Below, in pieces: positions 6,132 to 7,198 of a DNA stretch of 7,198 nt (position 1 is the stretch's first letter; each line of letters starts with the position of its first letter). The stretch is from Bacillota bacterium (GTDB taxonomy: Bacteria; Bacillota; Clostridia; Peptostreptococcales; Anaerovoracaceae). The translations under genes were made by a program, and so were the position numbers. Location of the stretch: the NCBI GenBank assembly GCA_023394035.1, contig JAEXBK010000102.1, positions 1 to 7,198 on the forward strand, read 5' to 3'. Below the pieces are notes generated by a model that saw nothing but the letters and a program-made list of their open reading frames with translations, did no database searches and was not told the origin of the DNA.

Positions 6132-6967
6132 GAGAAATATCTGCCGACAAGATAACAGATGTCGTAAGACGGCTTTGTATAGATGCAAACTGCCATCTTC
6201 CCGAGGACATGAAGCGCTCCCTATCAGCCTGCTCCTCATGCGAGACGTGGGCTACGGCCAAAGAGATACTTGGCCGCATAATCGAAAATTATGAAATAGC
6301 CGATGAGACAAATCAGCCGATCTGTCAGGATACCGGTGTAGCCTGCGTATTCCTCGAAATCGGTCAGGATGTTCATATAAACGGCAATATCGAGAACGCC
6401 GTAAACGAAGGTGTCAGACAGGGCTACAGCGAAGGGTATCTCCGAAAATCGGTAGTAAAGGATCCGCTCGACAGAGTTAACACGGGCGACAATACACCGG
6501 CTATGATATACTACGACATAGTTCCCGGCGATGCGCTTAAGATCACCGTAGCGCCAAAGGGTTTCGGAAGCGAAAATATGAGTCAGATCAAGATGCTCAA
6601 GCCTTCCGACGGTCTCGAAGGTGTAAAGACCTTCATCCTCAAGGTCGTCGAGGAAGCAGGTCCGAATCCATGTCCGCCGATAGTCGTAGGAGTCGGCATA
6701 GGCGGAACATTTGATAAAGCCGCATACCTTGCAAAAAAAGCTCTCATGCGTCCCGTTGACGCAAGACACTCCGAAAGCTTCTATGCCGAGCTCGAAGAAG
6801 AAATGCTCGAGAAGATAAATGCACTCGGCATCGGTCCTCAGGGCTTCGGCGGAAAGACGACTGCAGTTGCAGTAAATATCGAAAAATATCCGACTCACAT
6901 AGCAGGTCTTCCCGTTGCAGTAAACATCAACTGCCATGTGACAAGACATAAAACGGAGGTTCTGTAA
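6128..6967 (+). CDS. Class I Fe-S fumarate hydratase (or tartrate dehydratase-type hydro-lyase), alpha subunit
   Basis: A 279-residue alpha subunit of a heteromeric class I fumarase, the oxygen-sensitive [4Fe-4S] type that interconverts malate and fumarate. The three cysteines expected to ligate the cluster are seen: C66 in PICQDTG, C182 in GPNPCPPI and C269 in NINCHVTRH. Other signatures are DPLDRVNTGDNTPA (112-125), APKGFGSENMSQIKML (142-157) and VVGVGIGGTFDKAAYLAKKALMR (around 186-208). The length fits the family. The sequence cannot by itself exclude L-tartrate dehydratase (TtdA-like) or another hydro-lyase of the group. Being joined to citF favours fumarase, since citrate-derived oxaloacetate can go through malate to fumarate. 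ATGA overlap with citF and AGGAGA seven bases upstream indicate the same operon and coupled translation. Confidence 0.9.
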   Translation: MREISADKITDVVRRLCIDANCHLPEDMKRSLSACSSCETWATAKEILGRIIENYEIADETNQPICQDTGVACVFLEIGQDVHINGNIENAVNEGVRQGYSEGYLRKSVVKDPLDRVNTGDNTPAMIYYDIVPGDALKITVAPKGFGSENMSQIKMLKPSDGLEGVKTFILKVVEEAGPNPCPPIVVGVGIGGTFDKAAYLAKKALMRPVDARHSESFYAELEEEMLEKINALGIGPQGFGGKTTAVAVNIEKYPTHIAGLPVAVNINCHVTRHKTEVL

Positions 6968-7198
6968 TGACCATCAGAATCAAAGCCCCTCTTTCGAGGG
7001 ATGACGCAAGAAAACTTAAATCGGGAGACAGCGTTCTTATAAGCGGAGTCATATATACCGCAAGAGATGCTGCGCATAAGCGCCTGTGCGCTTTGATAGA
7101 CGAAGGCAAGGAACTGCCTTTAGATCTTAAAGACGCCATAATATATTATGTAGGTCCTACTCCGGCTAAACCCGGGCAGCCCATAGGCTCTGCAGGTC
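6967..7198 (+). CDS. Class I Fe-S fumarate hydratase, beta subunit, N-terminal part (cut by window end)
   Basis: The ATG at 6967 shares its A with the stop of the alpha subunit (TAATG), and GGAGG at 6955-6959 stands 7 bases before it. The 77 visible residues run open to the window edge. They show SGVIYTARDAAHKRL (26-40) and YYVGPTPAKPGQPIGSAG (60-77), the hallmark blocks of the C-terminal half of class I fumarases, which is the separate beta subunit in two-gene enzymes. The known catalytic residues further on are outside the window. Together with the preceding gene it forms a complete two-subunit hydro-lyase pair. Confidence 0.92.
   Translation, partial: MTIRIKAPLSRDDARKLKSGDSVLISGVIYTARDAAHKRLCALIDEGKELPLDLKDAIIYYVGPTPAKPGQPIGSAG

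Noticed and set aside
6236..6949. Long open frame (237 codons) on the minus strand
   Set aside because: It lies wholly antisense to the hydro-lyase alpha gene, which has clear cluster cysteines and family motifs. The antisense product shows no recognisable domain and no ribosome binding site; it reflects codon usage of the real gene.

Overview
The window holds a citrate fermentation locus arranged around one divergent, AT-rich promoter region at 3419-3568. The genes are packed with 1-14 bp overlaps. They carry strong AAGGAGG-type ribosome binding sites and use ATA (Ile) and AGA (Arg) freely. Together with two-subunit class I fumarase genes, this points to an anaerobic Firmicute, most likely one of the Clostridia; I cannot name a genus.

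Leftward (minus strand) from the intergenic region come the accessory and maturation genes. citC is citrate lyase ligase, which acetylates the carrier protein. Next is a gene of unknown function whose product joins an N-terminal P-loop NTPase to a C-terminal domain resembling the alanyl-tRNA synthetase 'second additional domain' (SAD). It is followed by a citX-citG fusion that makes and attaches the triphosphoribosyl-dephospho-CoA prosthetic group. At the left edge, overlapping citXG by 4 bp, is the start of another minus-strand gene running out of the window, tentatively an acyltransferase.

Rightward (plus strand) are the structural genes citD (acyl carrier protein), citE (citryl-ACP lyase) and citF (citrate:acetyl-ACP transferase). 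Overlapping citF by 4 bp are the alpha subunit and then the truncated beta subunit of a class I (Fe-S) fumarase or related hydro-lyase. Citrate lyase cleaves citrate to acetate and oxaloacetate. If oxaloacetate is reduced to malate, the fumarase would supply fumarate as an electron sink, so this operon looks like part of a reductive citrate route. No citrate transporter, oxaloacetate decarboxylase, malate dehydrogenase or regulator lies in the window.

The 150-bp divergent region contains a near-consensus plus-strand promoter (TTGAAA-N17-TATAAT), a weaker minus-strand promoter candidate, a perfect 12-bp direct repeat bracketing the plus promoter, and small palindromes over the minus promoter. 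This looks like a shared regulatory switch. I saw no RNA genes, mobile elements, CRISPR arrays or terminators. The least explained element is the P-loop/SAD-like gene between citC and citXG.
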